64,000 nt of DNA from Megalopta genalis (GCF_051020955.1 NC_135013.1:30937302-31001301); one strand, 5' to 3'. Positions 35,329 to 49,580 are shown, counted from the stretch's first letter. Numbers and translations: made by a program. Notes: a model not told the origin generated them from the letters alone.

Positions 35329-35376
<48 letters not shown>
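35329..35376. repeat. (ATT)16 microsatellite
   Basis: Sixteen uninterrupted ATT units; likely polymorphic. Confidence 0.97.
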
Positions 35377-38162
35377 GTAAGTACGAAGAGCCCATCTAAA
35401 TCCAAAACAGCAGCAGTGTAAAAATTGTTTCGCGTTTTCGCGTGACCATTTTTAGCAGTGATTCCAGCGCAAAGGGTTCGGATCGTTGAGTTATTGTCAA
35501 GAGATATCCGAAAACCCGGTCCGAGCTCGGACACGTAATTAGTGGCTGTCGGCTCAAAGCTGCGCAACCGCCTTTGTCGAGTGCAGAGAGAGCATTTGTC
35601 GTCGAGGAGGAGGCCACGAAACAATTTAATTGATGCCGTTTCCAGTCGAACACAGACGGCAAATAGTTGTCCCGACGGCGAAAGGTCCCTGATCGATAAA
35701 CGGTTTCGTCGGTTTTCGCGAGAGCAACGCGTTTACGCATTCCGGCCGCGTGCCCGCGCTATAAACGCGCGCGCGCCAGCTGCGGATGCAGATGCATAAT
35801 TTCGTTGTCTCGGCAATCACCATGGCCCGGACATTCGCTAATATTCTTGGAAGCTGATATCCTCGAAACGCCACCGATCCGCGGTCGAATCCCCATCACG
35901 GCGCTTAATAGCTTTCTGGGAGACCGTGGGGGAGGAGGGGGGTGGGTGGTTGGCCATCGTCGTTTCTAGCTCCGAGGTTCTTCCGGGAAATTTCCGGCCG
36001 ACTGTCCGCAATCGTGCGTCTTTCCCATTGTTTCCCGGAACTCGGGATTTTCCTCCGAGCACGGACGGAGTTTTCTCTGTCCGAGATAATGGCAAGTTCG
36101 CCGACGTCACCGCGCTCCCTCGTAATTAACCAGTAATTCGTGGGCGAATCGGGTTTCATCGAATTCGAGTGTTCTTTCTCCGTGACGTCTGTTTTCTTGA
36201 CATTAGAACAAACAGACTCGGGCGAAACGATGGTTTTCTATACCCGGTTCAACGAGAACCAGCAGGAAATATAAACAGCCTGCGGGCAGGTGACGTGGTC
36301 GGACCGGGGCCGAAATGTAATTCAATATTAATGCGATATCGTTAATTGAACGTTATCGATATTATTAACGTAAATAAGGAGGCAAATGGAAGTATAAATT
36401 CAGGTATGGAAATCTATGTTTCCATATTTACTTTATTTATTTATTACATACAAAATGTATTGATTTATTTATTTATTTATTTATCCGTATGTATAAAATT
36501 AAGAAAATTAGTTATGAACGATTTGGTTAATGTGTCGAAATTTGTGTTTAATAACTTGAACAACGTTGTTTCGGTTTTCAACCGTAACATGTACTAATTA
36601 CACGATATTGTTACATTAACTGAAACGTTAAGTAATTTAAATTCTGAGAGTTCGAACGCAGAATCAGAATAAATTTCGTACGTACAAATCGATAAATTAA
36701 TAAATATCGTACTTAATAAATAGATACATTATACGAAAAAAATGTATAGTTTTCCGTGCTTCGTCTCGTATTTTCATTTGCCTGCTCATTCGCATTATTG
36801 CATAATAACGTTAACAATATTTGATTAACGACATCACATCAATATCAAATTACATTTCTGTCCTGGTTTCATCGCGTCGCTCGCGTGCGACGATTCTCGT
36901 TGAGCCGGGTATAGATTCTTTGTTTTTATAATTCTTCGGACTGTGTACTAGTGGAAATAAAAAACTTGTGCAATACATCGACGAATTGAGTCTTGCTCAA
37001 GGCAGAAGGCAATTCGAACTAGTCGCTTTTAGTGCCTGGTATTAATAGTCGGACTGTGCCTTTCCCAGCGGAAAATCAAATTGTTTACGCGATTTATCAA
37101 CGTCGGAGTCGAGCAAAAGCTTATTTTGTCAGTGATTTAACGTACTTAGACCGTTCGGGAAATAATTCATCGTCGATCGTATTTTATACGGCGCGCGTGC
37201 ACGTGGCATTAATACGATAAATGCGATATTACTCGATCGTAGATTTTACGCGTTTATGTCAACAATGACTGCATGAAACAGCAAACATTGTTACAGCATT
37301 TTTCAATGATCAACATCACCGAAAGAATCGCCCGACTGTCTCGCATACAATTTATCTGCATTCAGAGTTTGTTTGCCATTCATTTACGGAGCATTCATTC
37401 AGTCTCCCGAGTTCTAGCTTTTCTCGGTTCCATTATGTTCAATGATAAAATTGATCTTCCGAAGGCAGATTCCTTTACTTCGGAGTTGGTGGCCACTTCT
37501 TCTCCGAGTTCAAAGATTAAGCGAATTAAGTCGAGCGACTCGAGCAGAAGAACAGTTTCTAAGGTGTCTCGCGCGAGCAAACCGATCGATTAGGCGATCG
37601 ACGGGGATCGAAGGCGCGTCGCGCATGGATTTCGTAGAGTCGTACCTGTAGCTGACTTCCTGGCATCCGGTCAGGTGTTGCGAGGCAACAGTTGGCTAAT
37701 CGTTGGATCGTTCGATGACGTTCCTTTCCGCGAGCACCAAAGAGAACAATAGTTTACGCGAAACTCGTCGCCGATCGTCGACGTCGTCGATGACGATCAA
37801 ACAACTCGCCGAACAAATCTGCACAACAGCGCTGCATACGAGCGTCTTTTAAATTGCAACAATCAGTCGTTCAGGGAAAGCCTCGAGACTCGGCAATTTC
37901 CGTTTTCTATGCTCGTTTCCAGCAATATCACGTTTCTTAATGTCGCGGAGCACGTCGGATCGTTTCTCTAACGAGGGAAATGCAATATTTTGTGCACTCG
38001 AACTATTCTTTGCCAGTCTCAGACCTCGTCGATCTTCGCACAGATTTTCAAAGCTCGCTTTGAAACAGCTAAATTGTTCTCGAACCGATTCACGTCGCAT
38101 TGGGGATCACAAATCAGCACCGAAAAACGATAGAAAATACGAAAGGCGCGCGGTATCGATTT

Positions 38163-38410
38163 TTAACCCTTTGCACTCGAAGCTATTTTAACTGTAAATA
38201 TAAAATCATTTTTCTAACTCATAGTATCTCTATTTTATCTAACAAAATGCATTTTATGCACATAAAATTGACTCTTGGGACTCGCACAACAGTTACGCTC
38301 TTAACAATTTCTGAAATTCGAACCTTGTTAATATAAAATTTATCTTGAAAACGAGATACAACAAATTTCAGCGGTGCCTCTGAGTCACCACTCGAGGGCA
38401 AAGGGTTAAA
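38163..38410. mobile_element. TTAA MITE, family A copy 1
   Basis: TTAA (38163-38166), then CCCTTTGCACTCGAAGC; 240 bases of AT-rich body; CTCGAGGGCAAAGGG and TTAA (38407-38410). A second copy lies inverted at 46121-46369 with nearly the same length. The TTAA site and CCC ends suggest a piggyBac-derived non-autonomous element. No coding capacity. Confidence 0.85.
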
Positions 38411-38879
38411 TCTCGCGACCGAACGCGCGAGTCCCGCGAGAATAGCGAATCCGACGCATCCGCGGTCGAATGAACATCAAATCGATCGCCGCGGAACGCG
38501 GGAACGGTCGAAACGCGTCGGCCGCGGGTTGCCGAAATGTTGCATCCGTACGTGATCGATGTGACGGATCGATCGCGGTGCTCGATGTACACATACCTCG
38601 GCCGTGGTCCTCGTGTTGCTCGCGCGGATCGATGGACACGGGAGCGGTGTATTCCAGCGGGTTCGAGTCGCCGGGTATTTACATTGAACCGCGTAACGCT
38701 CGACACACCGAGGCTTCCTTCGCCGAGCGGAATATAACGCGGCCGCACGTGTGGCGAGCTGCACGCGACATAAATTCCAACCGCGGTCCGCGGTAAAACC
38801 GTTTCGATCGCTGGGAGATCTAGCGGACGTGTCTCGACTTAAAGGAGATAGGTTCCTGCTTTCCGCGCCGTTCGACGAA

Positions 38880-38910
38880 GACGACGACGACGACGACGAC
38901 GATGACGACG
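38880..38910. repeat. (GAC)n microsatellite
   Basis: About ten GAC units with one GAT interruption. It creates a false poly-aspartate frame. Confidence 0.95.
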
Positions 38911-39757
38911 CGCGTTCCCATCGTCGGGGATTAGAAGCCCCCCCGATGAACGCGTGTTTTCGCGACGACAACAGAGACTGTATATGCGATCAATTAGCAC
39001 AGTCCAGGTTCATCCGAGGTCCAGCTTCATCAATAATCGCGGGATCGACGGGATCGTCATCCCTCGGAAGAAATGAGTCACTTTCTCGCGGGCTGTATTG
39101 TTCGCGGGGCGGTGCTCTGCGCGCCTTCGGCGTCTTTCTCACGTCGACCAGAAGGAGGAGGAGGAAATGCCGGAAGCCCTCTGGACCGGTGCCAGGAACG
39201 GTTCTCCCCGTTAGCCAAGGCGGCGATCTTATTATTTCGCGATCGGTATTCGCGGGGACCCGCCGATGCGTTGCCGCGTTCTCCTCGCGGGAATTAGAAT
39301 TCCGGGCTCTGGCGACCGACCGGCCCGTCCGGGAACTCGAGTCTTTTCCAGAGCGATTCCGTGAAACGCATCCACCCACGGCTGGCTGAATTTATTGGGC
39401 CACGCGAGGCGCCGCCGGCGAATAGCTGTAACGGTTGTTGTTACAAGTTGTAACACTCTGCGTAAGCGCGGACAGTTCCGGGGAAACTCGCCGATAGACG
39501 ACTTGTATGATTCATTTGTTGCTTCGTTTCTGGCCCCGAATTTTCTATTTATCGATCGAGCAAACGACCGATGCGATATTATATTCAACGTTATCTGCGA
39601 CGATTTGTTGCAATTTATCAGGTGACTCGAGCGCGGTGAGTCATCGGGACGCGCGAACGCGTCGTTACCCGGGCTGCGGATTTTTAGGCAGATACAAATT
39701 TTCTGTGTCAATTGCGGGAGACAGATAGATAGCAATTTATCTCGCCCCGTTGTGGGC

Positions 39758-40150
39758 AGAATCGGCGTGGTCTGCCACGAGTGGGCGTGTTTTGTGGCAC
39801 TGAATTGCGACAGAAATAGTGCTCCACAAGACAGATTATGTACGTGTCTACCCTAGGGTCGCATTTCATGGCAAATATACTAAGAAAACGATGTAAACGG
39901 TTATCAATCTTGTTCTGCTCTTTCGGTGTAGCCGTTGCCTTCCCCAACTAGGTGTGGTTTCGTTGGTTTTTGTCCCATCAGAGTCTAGAACGAAGCTCCA
40001 CAAGCTCGCCTCTGCCGAGACTGATCTAAAGCGACGCTTCGAGGGATTGATATCAAACAATTGAATCGAATGGAATCCGTCTATTTTGCTTCTGCTGTAT
40101 GAAACAGGCGTGGCCTGTCACAAGTGGGCGTGGCTTAGTGGCCCCAATCT
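39758..40150. repeat. diverged direct repeat pair
   Basis: GGCGTGGTCTGCCACGAGTG at about 39758 and GGCGTGGCCTGTCACAAGTG at about 40108 begin two similar stretches of about 42 bases that continue GGCGTG...GTGGC. Their origin is unknown. Confidence 0.6.
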
Positions 40151-43100
40151 CATCGTTCAAGAGCACTCGTGCCTACAATTTCCGGATCTCGATAGCTTCG
40201 ATCGATTCGACCGTCGTCCCCAGAACGATCAGTGTCCCTAGAAATATCTCTAGAGAATCTGCGACGTCTCTAGAATCAACAGTGTTCCTGTGGAATCAGA
40301 AATATTTCTGGAATCAGCGACGCTCCTAGAATCTTTTCCGCGCCCAAGTTACGCAACTTTGGACCTGAGAAGCAGCTTGCTTCCATAAATTTCGGCTATC
40401 CGATGAACCTGTACGAAGCGGAGCATCGCGTTCGCGGAACGGGTTTAATCGACGGGCAACCGTAGTCGGTTCTAATTAGCAATTTCCCGGTGGCCGGCCC
40501 CCGAAGCGCATTCGGCGCGACCGCGAGACGGCTCTGATCGATCCCGGGGCCGACCTTCCGCTAAATTTCTCCCGGCGGATGTATTCCGGGGCGAATCGGG
40601 AACTCGCCGTGAAAGTTTTCCGCGTCGACCATGCGCGCGCGCGCGCGCGTTCGACCTTCGGTAAAGGACCTTCGGCGTGGAGGCGGGGCGGGAAACGGGG
40701 ATCGGCAACTGGGTTACGGAGGAGCAAGGGCGGGACACGTTGCCCGCGTTGGACGGTGTGTGCGTCTGTGTGATAAGAGAAACATGGAAACAAGATTGAA
40801 AAGCGGAAAAATACAGGGGAAAACTCACTTTTTTCCTGCTTCGCCTTCTTTTTTTACCCGCCTGCCTACCACGCGCGAAATGAAAATGCACCGGTCGGCC
40901 GCGGCGCGCCGCGCTGCACAGAGGTCTAGGAATTCGCTTTCTGTGTGCCCAAAATGATTTTAGCGTCGTTTCAAGGTTTAAGGTTTCAGCGTAGTAGGTC
41001 GTCGAATTCGCCTCGACACCGGCTAGAATATTACCAAGTCAAGAGTATGTATTGACATTTAAGAAATCGAGATGTCTTCTGAAAACAAATTTTATTTGTA
41101 GAAAATATCTTTTTCTTGTTTCTCAAATTTTACTTGTAGCGAATACCGACCAAATTTTGTTCGATACATTTTTTTGCCAGATCGTCAGGAATGTCCGAAG
41201 AATCGTGGTTTGCTCTGAAATCTGATAGGAAATACTGTTGGCATCCATTTGTTAAAATTATCCTGCACGCAAAGGTTACAAGAGGTTGCATCTAAACTTG
41301 ATATCCTTGTCTTAGCAATTGCTCGAGCTTTCGTGTAAAAAACGCTCTAACGCGCTAACAACTCTTAACAGTCTTTTCTTTTTTCTTTTTAATTCTTCTC
41401 AAAGTTTGAATTGTTATAAACTTGACGCTATTCGTATGTGGACCAAGAAACAATTAAAACTACATTCAATACTTACCAGCTAATACACAATAAAATCATC
41501 AATAAAACCAGTTTTCTAATATTCTATAATATAACTCTATTTACATATAAATATACGTAAAACGTTTAATTTAACTTTGAATTTTATAACGTCGTATTCG
41601 GAACGCCCTTATCTCAGCACACAATCATCCAAAACGAATAATATTTTGAAGTTCCGAGTTCCGAAGGGTTCTCTGTTCATACGAAAACAAACTTCTCCGG
41701 TATATTAAACTTAAGAAATTGTATTTTGGCCGTGGGACGCTGCTCGGCCAGACAGCCGTGCGCTGTGAGTGCATCGCTGCACGCGTAACGTCATCCTGGA
41801 GAAACACGATTCGTTCGGATATCTGTGTCAGCGAGAACGATTTAAGTTTCTACGAGATTTCTCCCCGGTCGTACCCTTCTCGAGTTCAACCGCGTGCAAC
41901 CTGTCCGCGTTGTTGAAACTCGTTGACGAAACTTGCTCGAGCAGCTGATGGATCGATGAGCCGGCGAGGATCGCGGAAATCATTCATCACGGACGGTCGG
42001 ACGGTTTAGTGCCTGGCTTTCGGCGAGAGAGCATGAACTTTGATTAACTGGGATGCAACTATTTCGGATTTGCCTGCCGGCTGAATTCTACGCGAATTCG
42101 AGCATCGAAGGATTCGTACAAAGATGGACGAATGGACGAATTCGAGATAGATAGTGATTGCGATCTTTGGAGTTGAATTTTCAGTGTGCAATTCAGTCTG
42201 AACAGGTTCTGCAGAGATTTAAAGCGTCGGTAGCTATCTTGTTCATTTTCTACGAAGATTAGAATCCAAGGATTCCTATAGAAAACAGAAGCAAGGGTTA
42301 AAATTGTTGAAATTAAAAAGATGCGTTCCGCAGGAAACGATTCAATACATTAAAAAAAAAAGAAGAAAAAATAGCAAGACGTCTAAACGGATTCAGTCTC
42401 GTAATTTTAACGAAGCAACGCATTATTTGCGTTAAAACACGTATTAGCGTTAAATCTGCTCGCACAGCCAGCGAGCAGATTCGCAAATAATTCAGCAGCC
42501 TATCGAAGGATCCAAACATTGTTCCAACCCGATTTCTCAAGTGCATCCGCCCGATTCCCGCACTCGCGCCGGTTCAAGCGGAATTTTAATCAACTCCCAG
42601 CGATCGTGGAACTGGTTACCGCGGAGGCGCGATCCGCGCCGGGGGAAATATACGCGGCACAATAAATTAATTAGAGGCGGCCCGGGTAGAGGCCGATTCA
42701 TAGTGCGGTGTTTTGCAATCCGATCGAGACAGCCGTTCCGATTCAAGGTGAGGAATACGAGCGTTTGTCGTCGCTTTCCTCGCGACCGTTCCGCCTTGAA
42801 CCATGACCTTCCGTGGAATCGGGAGCTCGCCGAATAAGGGACTCGAAACGAACCGTGTCGTGTCGCGTCACGAGAACCCGCGAACCCGCTGCCGAGATCC
42901 CGGCGATAGCGATTGCTATTGTGGGAGGACCGTGGAGCTCGGGAAAGCTTTTGCCCACGACATTCATGAACTCTGATTTACTATTTCACTGTTTCACCTC
43001 TGCCGGAACACGTCCTATCTCGGTTCTTTGACGTTCCGTGATTTCCGCTTTGTTAGTTTGTTAGTCAGTTACACATAGTTCGTTAGGCGTTGGAAATTTC

Positions 43101-43923
43101 ACGGCACGGTACCCCGTAATTTATTAATAGATCGCTGAATTTAAGGAGGGACACACCACCCTAACGGTTCACAGAAATCGATTGTTTCTAATTTTCTTGA
43201 AGTTCCACACGCGCAGAATGTTACGTCAAAGCGTCGACATAATTTCGAAATTCGAACGTATTTAGCGACCGAGGCTGAAGTCTGAAAAAATCTTTCTTCG
43301 ATCGAAGACTCTTAAAAGTCGTCTGAAAACTTCTTTCGTGTTTTTCCGGGAACTGCATTATGCACAGGATTTATTTTAAATATTATGAAGATATTCTGCA
43401 TTCTCATCAATGCAGCGTACGATTTTTTTTTTTAAAGCAAAAGGAACGGTTTTTTATTGAACTTCGGTTGCATAATGCTGACGCAAAATATTTTTATTTT
43501 GCACAAGAATCCCGCATTCCATTCGAAATGTTTCCAGCTGGAATCGATTTTTATGCGTTTTTTGCCGCGGTTCATGCAGACAATTTTTCATTTGCATAAA
43601 GATCCGCAGTGCTGAAACGACTGCTAGTGCGAGATGAATTTATTCGTTCGTAGTGTGAAGTTTTGACATTTTCTCCGGCACGCGAACGTGCTCTACGATT
43701 AACGAACGCTATTAAGATTTCGTGTGTAATTAGCATTACCCGTAAAGAATTTTATGGAACATCGAGATGAAGAAATAAATATCGAGATAAATAAAATAAA
43801 ATAAAATAAAAACATGTATTCTTCTTTTAATAGTTTTACTAACAAAAAGGCATTAGTAAACCATTTATTTATAATGTTTTACTTGTTATTATTTATTTAT
43901 TTTAAATATTATTTTAAATGTAG

Positions 43924-43944
43924 GCCCGGCAGTCAACGTGTTAA
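43924..43944. repeat. solitary TTAA-element end
   Basis: GGCCCGGCAGTCAACGTG followed by TTAA is the reverse complement of a TTAACACGTTGACTGCC terminus, like the end at 28997. No partner end was found nearby, so this is a fragment or coincidence. Confidence 0.4.
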
Positions 43945-45898
43945 TTGAGAACAATGTAAGTGTTCTTAAATTCTTATAATATCTTCACTAATCATCGCGC
44001 ATCAATCTTGCGATAAGTGCACAAAATCCGCTGTCCAATGATCATCGTCGAGTGCGATAATAATGAGTAATTTGCTGTTTAAAACAAGAGATGCATCTCG
44101 AAGTCAAGAAGCGTGCACACGATTTTCAACTGCCTGTTACATCGGCGGCTCTAAACGGAACTTCGTATACAGGAACCGCGCGCTTGGTTTACATTTACGA
44201 TACGCGCATCAGCCGCGGAGGTAAGAGCGAGGAAGGTCGATGGAAAATATGTGGTCACGTGGGATAAGCACGCGGAGAGGAGACCGCACGAAGAAAGTCT
44301 TCTCCGAATGGAAGCGAGGAAGAGAAAGGAAAAACAGTGTTAGAAACCCCGGCGGGCAGACTTTTTCGCGAAAGGAGCACACAATTCGACGGAGTCGTCG
44401 AATTAGAGAAATCTTCTGGTCATCGTCCCGTTGATCCTGGGGATCTCGAAAGCGCGTGCACAGACATAGATCGTCGCGATGAAAAGCGACAGTGGGAATC
44501 GTCGAGAGAGAAACCCGATTCTCCTGCCACCGATACCCGTAGAAAGTACGCGTTAATTTGTTCCCGTCCTGATTCACGAGGCTCGAAAATCGCCGGGGCG
44601 AAGAGAGGAGGAACGGAGGGAGGGAGAAAGATAGATGATAGACGAGAGGCCAGAAGAAATCTGGCGGACGTGTGAACCGATCCTGCTCTCGAATTGACTT
44701 CAGAAGAATCAACAACCAACAACGATGTTGTGCGGTCTCAGGCCGTTCTCCATGAAACGATCCACGCGTATTAGAACAAAACTCGTCGCCTGCGATCACC
44801 TCGATCGCGTCGCAGCTTCGAACACGCTGGTAACTTCGTTAATCAGAGGTTAATCGACAACCATCGTACGGATCGTTCGCGAACGCGAATGGGTTAAAAT
44901 TGGCGTCGAAGAGCGCAGGTTGGAACAGCTGGCAAAGTGTGCGCCGGCGTTTCTCAGTTCCTTCTATGTATTCGTTTCTGTTTTAAAGTGCGCAAAATTC
45001 GTTCGCAACGCATCGAACGGACTGCAACAATCGCCAACCGCCGCCGCTGTTCACGCTCCATCGCGCAGAACGAAAGTGGCGTATACGATTCTAGAATCGT
45101 ATAGATATCCAATCCGAGAGATCGGATCCAAAGTTTCCGGCGAACCCGTCGATTTCTTTCGGCCGCGAATTTGGATTTCGTCGGGCGCGCTTTGGTTGGA
45201 AGCGTTCGTTGGGAAGCGAGAGAGACGGATATCGGCGAGAAACGCGCGACGGCAAGGGTCGGGGGGGGGGGGCAGCGAGGGGGAAGAAGAGGGCACCACG
45301 ATAATGGACAATGTCCTGTCGTCCGGTGTCCCGAGTCCCGGGCATGGAAGCGAGAGTGAGCAACGCGGAGGACCTGACACCGCTTCAATGTGTCGTGATG
45401 AGGAAACACCCGATTACAACGCTCCGGCTGTTGGTGCCCCGAGCCGCAGAATATTTCTGCGTGCAAGTATCCACGGGAACGATTATGTCGATACTCGTGT
45501 CGCCGTTGGATCGTATAACCGTGCACATATTTGCCAGGGAACACGGGCCGCAGAAGGGAGGGCACGAGCTGCCTGCCTGCCGGGCCGCCTCCGTCGTTGT
45601 TAGGGTCGAGACAAGATACGCCGGGGATCCTGCGTGTGTCACCCAGCGAGAAGCTTACCCTGATTTTTATCGACGAGAGTCCGAGGGGTCGTCGCAAGTG
45701 TCTTCTTCGTCGCGTTACACCGCTGTCGCTCTTTAATCATCCTCGTTTCGTGCAGCCACCCTTCTGCGATACAACGGCACCTATAACGATCTCGTCGATC
45801 TTTTCGAACAGACTCTCGACACGGCTGTTACGATTTTGATTATTTTGCGAATCCGGGATCGATTTAGTTCTGTTGAAATATCGAATGTTTCACGTGCA

Positions 45899-46103
45899 GG
45901 AAATTCTTCCCGATTTTCCTTCAGCTTTTGTAAACAAAAGTGGAAACGATTTTGGAGGAGATATGATTATTCGAGCCCTGGATCTCGTTTCTATAATCGT
46001 TGAATAATTTCATTTAATTATAATTGCTCGAATAATCGGATCTACTCTTCTCAAATTGTCCATTTTTGTTTACAAGCTGAAAGAATAATTGGGGAGAATT
46101 TAC
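45899..46103. mobile_element. hairpin element, family B copy 1
   Basis: Left arm 45899-45976 and right arm 46026-46103 are imperfect reverse complements. Shared blocks are TTTCAGCTT, GTAAACAAAAATGGA and GATTATTCGAG. The right arm shares its inner sequence (a GTCCATTTTTGT core and GATTATTCGA) with the element at 57802-57980. No coding capacity. It ends 18 bases before the TTAA MITE at 46121. Confidence 0.7.
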
Positions 46104-46120
46104 CGTGTACTCAAGCTTCG

Positions 46121-46369
46121 TTAACCCTTTGCACTCGAGTGGTGACTCTGAGGCACCACTAAAATTGTTAGTTCACGTTCCAAGATCATTTTTAGATTAA
46201 CGAAGTTTAAATTTAAAAAATCGTTAAAAGCGTAGCTGTCATCGCAAGTCATCGCAAGACTCAATTTCATATGCATAAAATCCACTTTGTCATGTAAAAT
46301 GGAAATACCATAAGTCAGAAAAATTATTTTAGATTTACGGTTAAAATGGCTTCGAGTGCAAAGGGTTAA
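46121..46369. mobile_element. TTAA MITE, family A copy 2 (inverted relative to copy 1)
   Basis: TTAA (46121-46124), then CCCTTTGCACTCGAGTGG; 241 bases; CTTCGAGTGCAAAGGG and TTAA (46366-46369). Read in reverse it follows the body of the 38163 copy closely. Both carry GGTG(A)CTCTGAGGCACC-like sequence beside one end. Confidence 0.88.
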
Positions 46370-49300
46370 GACAAGATTTTCATCGAATTATAATTATTGT
46401 GGTCAATTCGATTGTTCGAATGGAATTTCCATCGCGATAAATAAATCATGCGGATCGCTCAGCTTTATATTTTACACTTCCAGAATTTAATCTTCTCAGT
46501 GACGAACATTAAAATTGCATTGGAAAAAGACGAATGTAACGCTTTATAAATATTACGATTCTTGTGGTTCCGTGTAAGTTCTAATATGATTTTTCTAGAA
46601 TGTCTAATATTTCTGTTACACCGAAGGCTCCGGTGACATAATGTTCGCGCTTGTTTTCACTGTGTCAGACTTATCGATTTGTAGGAGGAAATCGGTTTGT
46701 ACGAGGGTTGCCTTAGGTTGAGCTGGTTATGCGTGGAAACGTGTTTCGATAACAGAGAATCCTGTTATCGCAGGATTAGACCTGACAATGAGTTGGATTA
46801 GAGTCATAGTTGCTTATAGTTCGAACGGCTTAAATAAATTGAACAGTTTTGAACTACACGCATCGATCGGCCACGGAGCAACGAAATCGAGCAGAATTCG
46901 CGCGATTTCAGAAATTCTTGCCGTAAGATATTTCATCGTTCCTGTCGATTTATGAAATTCTTTACAAGGCGTATTTTATTCTTCGGACTTTCTCGTACTT
47001 GTTAAATAAACCGAACAGCTCTCGATCCGAACGCATCGATTGCGTTACGGTGCGGTGCAATGAAACAGTGAATGTGTTAATTATAGAAATTTTTGGTACG
47101 ACTTCCTCGCTAGATATTTATCGTGAAACACACACACGCCGGGTTAGGCTATTTTAGAGAGGCGCGAGCGTAGAATTCTGTTGCTAGTAGCGCATGCAGG
47201 GGCGAAACCCGCGCAGCTTGTAAATACTGAATTTGACGCAGAAAGGCCACGCGGATAGTTACGAAATTCCAAGCGGTAAGACGTAACTGCCGTCAAACCA
47301 GTTCCGAAACTCGAGCAAAAATTACGGGAGCGCCCTGTCGAAACCGGGCCTGTCGGGCCCTCGGGGTGGGCCAGTTTCGAGAGGCGGCGCTCGCTCTCTG
47401 CTTCCTTTTCTATTCCTTTCCTGCTACCGGACGACATTAAAAACGCCGTGTTAACGTTCCGCACGCATTTAGCGTCGCTTCGAGTTGAATAGCGCGACTC
47501 GGGCTTTCGCTTGCACCTGCATCGCGGTGATAAAGGCGCGAACTAGGCTGGCTCCACAGAAATAAAACGCGGCTTCGACACTGCACCCGAAAATAAGTGC
47601 GGCATCGCCAGAGTAGCTGATCTCGACGTTTTCCGTCGACAGATACTTCTCAGAAAAATTGCGACACTCTGTTCAACAATTGCTTTTGCAACCGAGATCA
47701 AATTATGTAAAAGATCGTAATTTTTCATTTAAAAATATTCTATACGCCGAGGGATTTTCTGTGATCATTTCGTAACCGATACACATTTTTTATCGGAGAT
47801 ATTACGCGGTGCTTTCTAAAATAACTTACGCGAATAAAGATCGCGCAGAGTCTATGGATAGAAGAGAAGACAATATTGGAAATAAAAGGTTAAATAAATT
47901 TTAGAAATATTTATTTTACATGGCAGAATGGAGTTTCACGATTTTCCTGAAAAACATTTGCAGAGATCACTCTTAAAAAATGTGTATTCCCCATGTAACG
48001 AACGATTTTCGTCGAACCACGGCGAATTCTTTGTCCAACTGTCCGTCCGTCCGTTTTTCCCCAGTATCTCGTCCAACGCGGTTTCATAGCAGACCAAAAA
48101 CTGGCGTGATTATATAACGGAGCGAGCGAACTGCTCGTCCGTGCGACGGAGTATACACCGGAATCGATTACAATGCGGCGTTTCAGAAACAGAAACGCAA
48201 CAAGAATCGCTCCCCTCGCCGCGCCGTTTCTCGCGGTATCCGAGCTTCACCCTATTTTTTTCTCTCTCCTTTTTCTTTTTTCCTTTCGCGTTTGTTCGAA
48301 TCGGAGCGTCGGTGAAATTTCGCGCGGTCCGCCTGCTCGCTGGAACGGCACGCGCCAGCGCGTTTCCACGGTTCCCGAGCGTTGAAACTCGAAACGGTGA
48401 AATCGGGATTAACCTATTGCGTGGAGAGGTGCTCCCCGATCGTTCCTGCAGCTTTTCCACGCAACAGATTCGCCGTAACGACGCGGACGTCGAGCCGTGG
48501 ATCCGCGCGGAGCTCGTCGCGAATCGATCGAAATTACGGCAACCGGCACACGCGACCGAGGAAATCGGTTTTACGCAGCACGAAACGAAGCTTCTCGGAC
48601 TGCGATTCGATCACGATACTCGGCGAATTCGAGTTTTACGAATTTTTGTACGCGGCTCGGACGCTTAATTTCCTGTAAATGAAATTTACAATTCGATTCC
48701 GCGATGGAAAGTTCGAGATCGATACGAGTAGATAACAGGAAAAATGAATGAAACTGCGGAGAAATAATTAGGCTTCTCTCTTGATTGGCACGTTGAGAGC
48801 TACGTAAGATCGCGTCGGTCTTCGACTAGGCTTAGAAATTCACTTTTATCGTACACGTTCGAATAAATTGTATTTTATTAGAGTGTTTAGAATACGAAAG
48901 TACATAGTTTAAGATCGCTTCCACTGCGGTACGTTTTAACTTTCTACTCGCGGTTGCGTTAATTAAATCAATTTGATCTCGTGGGAATCCGCGAGCTTCG
49001 TATTCGGCGTTCACGCGTTGAAATTTTGTTAAGAGGAGGTTTTTTTTTTATTGTTAAGGATGATTTGTATTCTCAACCGGCGTTCGATGCGGAACATTTT
49101 TATTCTGCATTGCGATCCGCATACTGCTTATCAGCCAAGCGATCTAACATTTCGTAGCTGCAGATTAGGGGTGGTCCTATTAGCATCTCGATTGCCAAGG
49201 TTCGCGCAGGTGACACGGTTGTTCGCCTATATTTAAACGGCAATTTTTCATCGGAAATCTCATCAGAATCTGCGAGACGCGAGGGGCAGGGTTCAGCGAT

Positions 49301-49561
49301 AAGATCTTTATGCAGAGTTGGTACGAAGCACTATGGAATAATTTAGATTGCATTTAGCGACGCTTTTTCTTTTTACGGCAGCTATCAAGCTTTTTAGCAC
49401 CGAAAATGAAACAGTTCTTGCCTTCCTTCCGTTGAACGAACTTTTCTGTCACGACGACGATCCACGTCTCCTGCGCGAACGAAAATTCAATAAAACGCGT
49501 ATCTTCCTCGCGATAACGCGTTGTCGCATATTTTATATGCACGCGTATTAATAAATTCGCG

Positions 49562-49580
49562 TTAACCCCTTGCACTACGA
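49562..49580. repeat. solitary family-A-like TTAA end
   Basis: TTAACCCCTTGCACTACGA resembles the TTAACCCTTTGCACTCGA terminus. No second end was found in the following 500 bases, so this is a truncated copy or coincidence. Confidence 0.4.

Noticed and set aside
38751..39389. 212-residue frame with a poly-aspartate run
   Set aside because: The aspartates come from a GAC microsatellite; the rest is GC-rich and unlike any family I know.
44920..45603. 227-residue plus frame and overlapping minus frames
   Set aside because: Open frames on both strands over the same GC-rich patch, including a G12 run, indicate composition, not coding.
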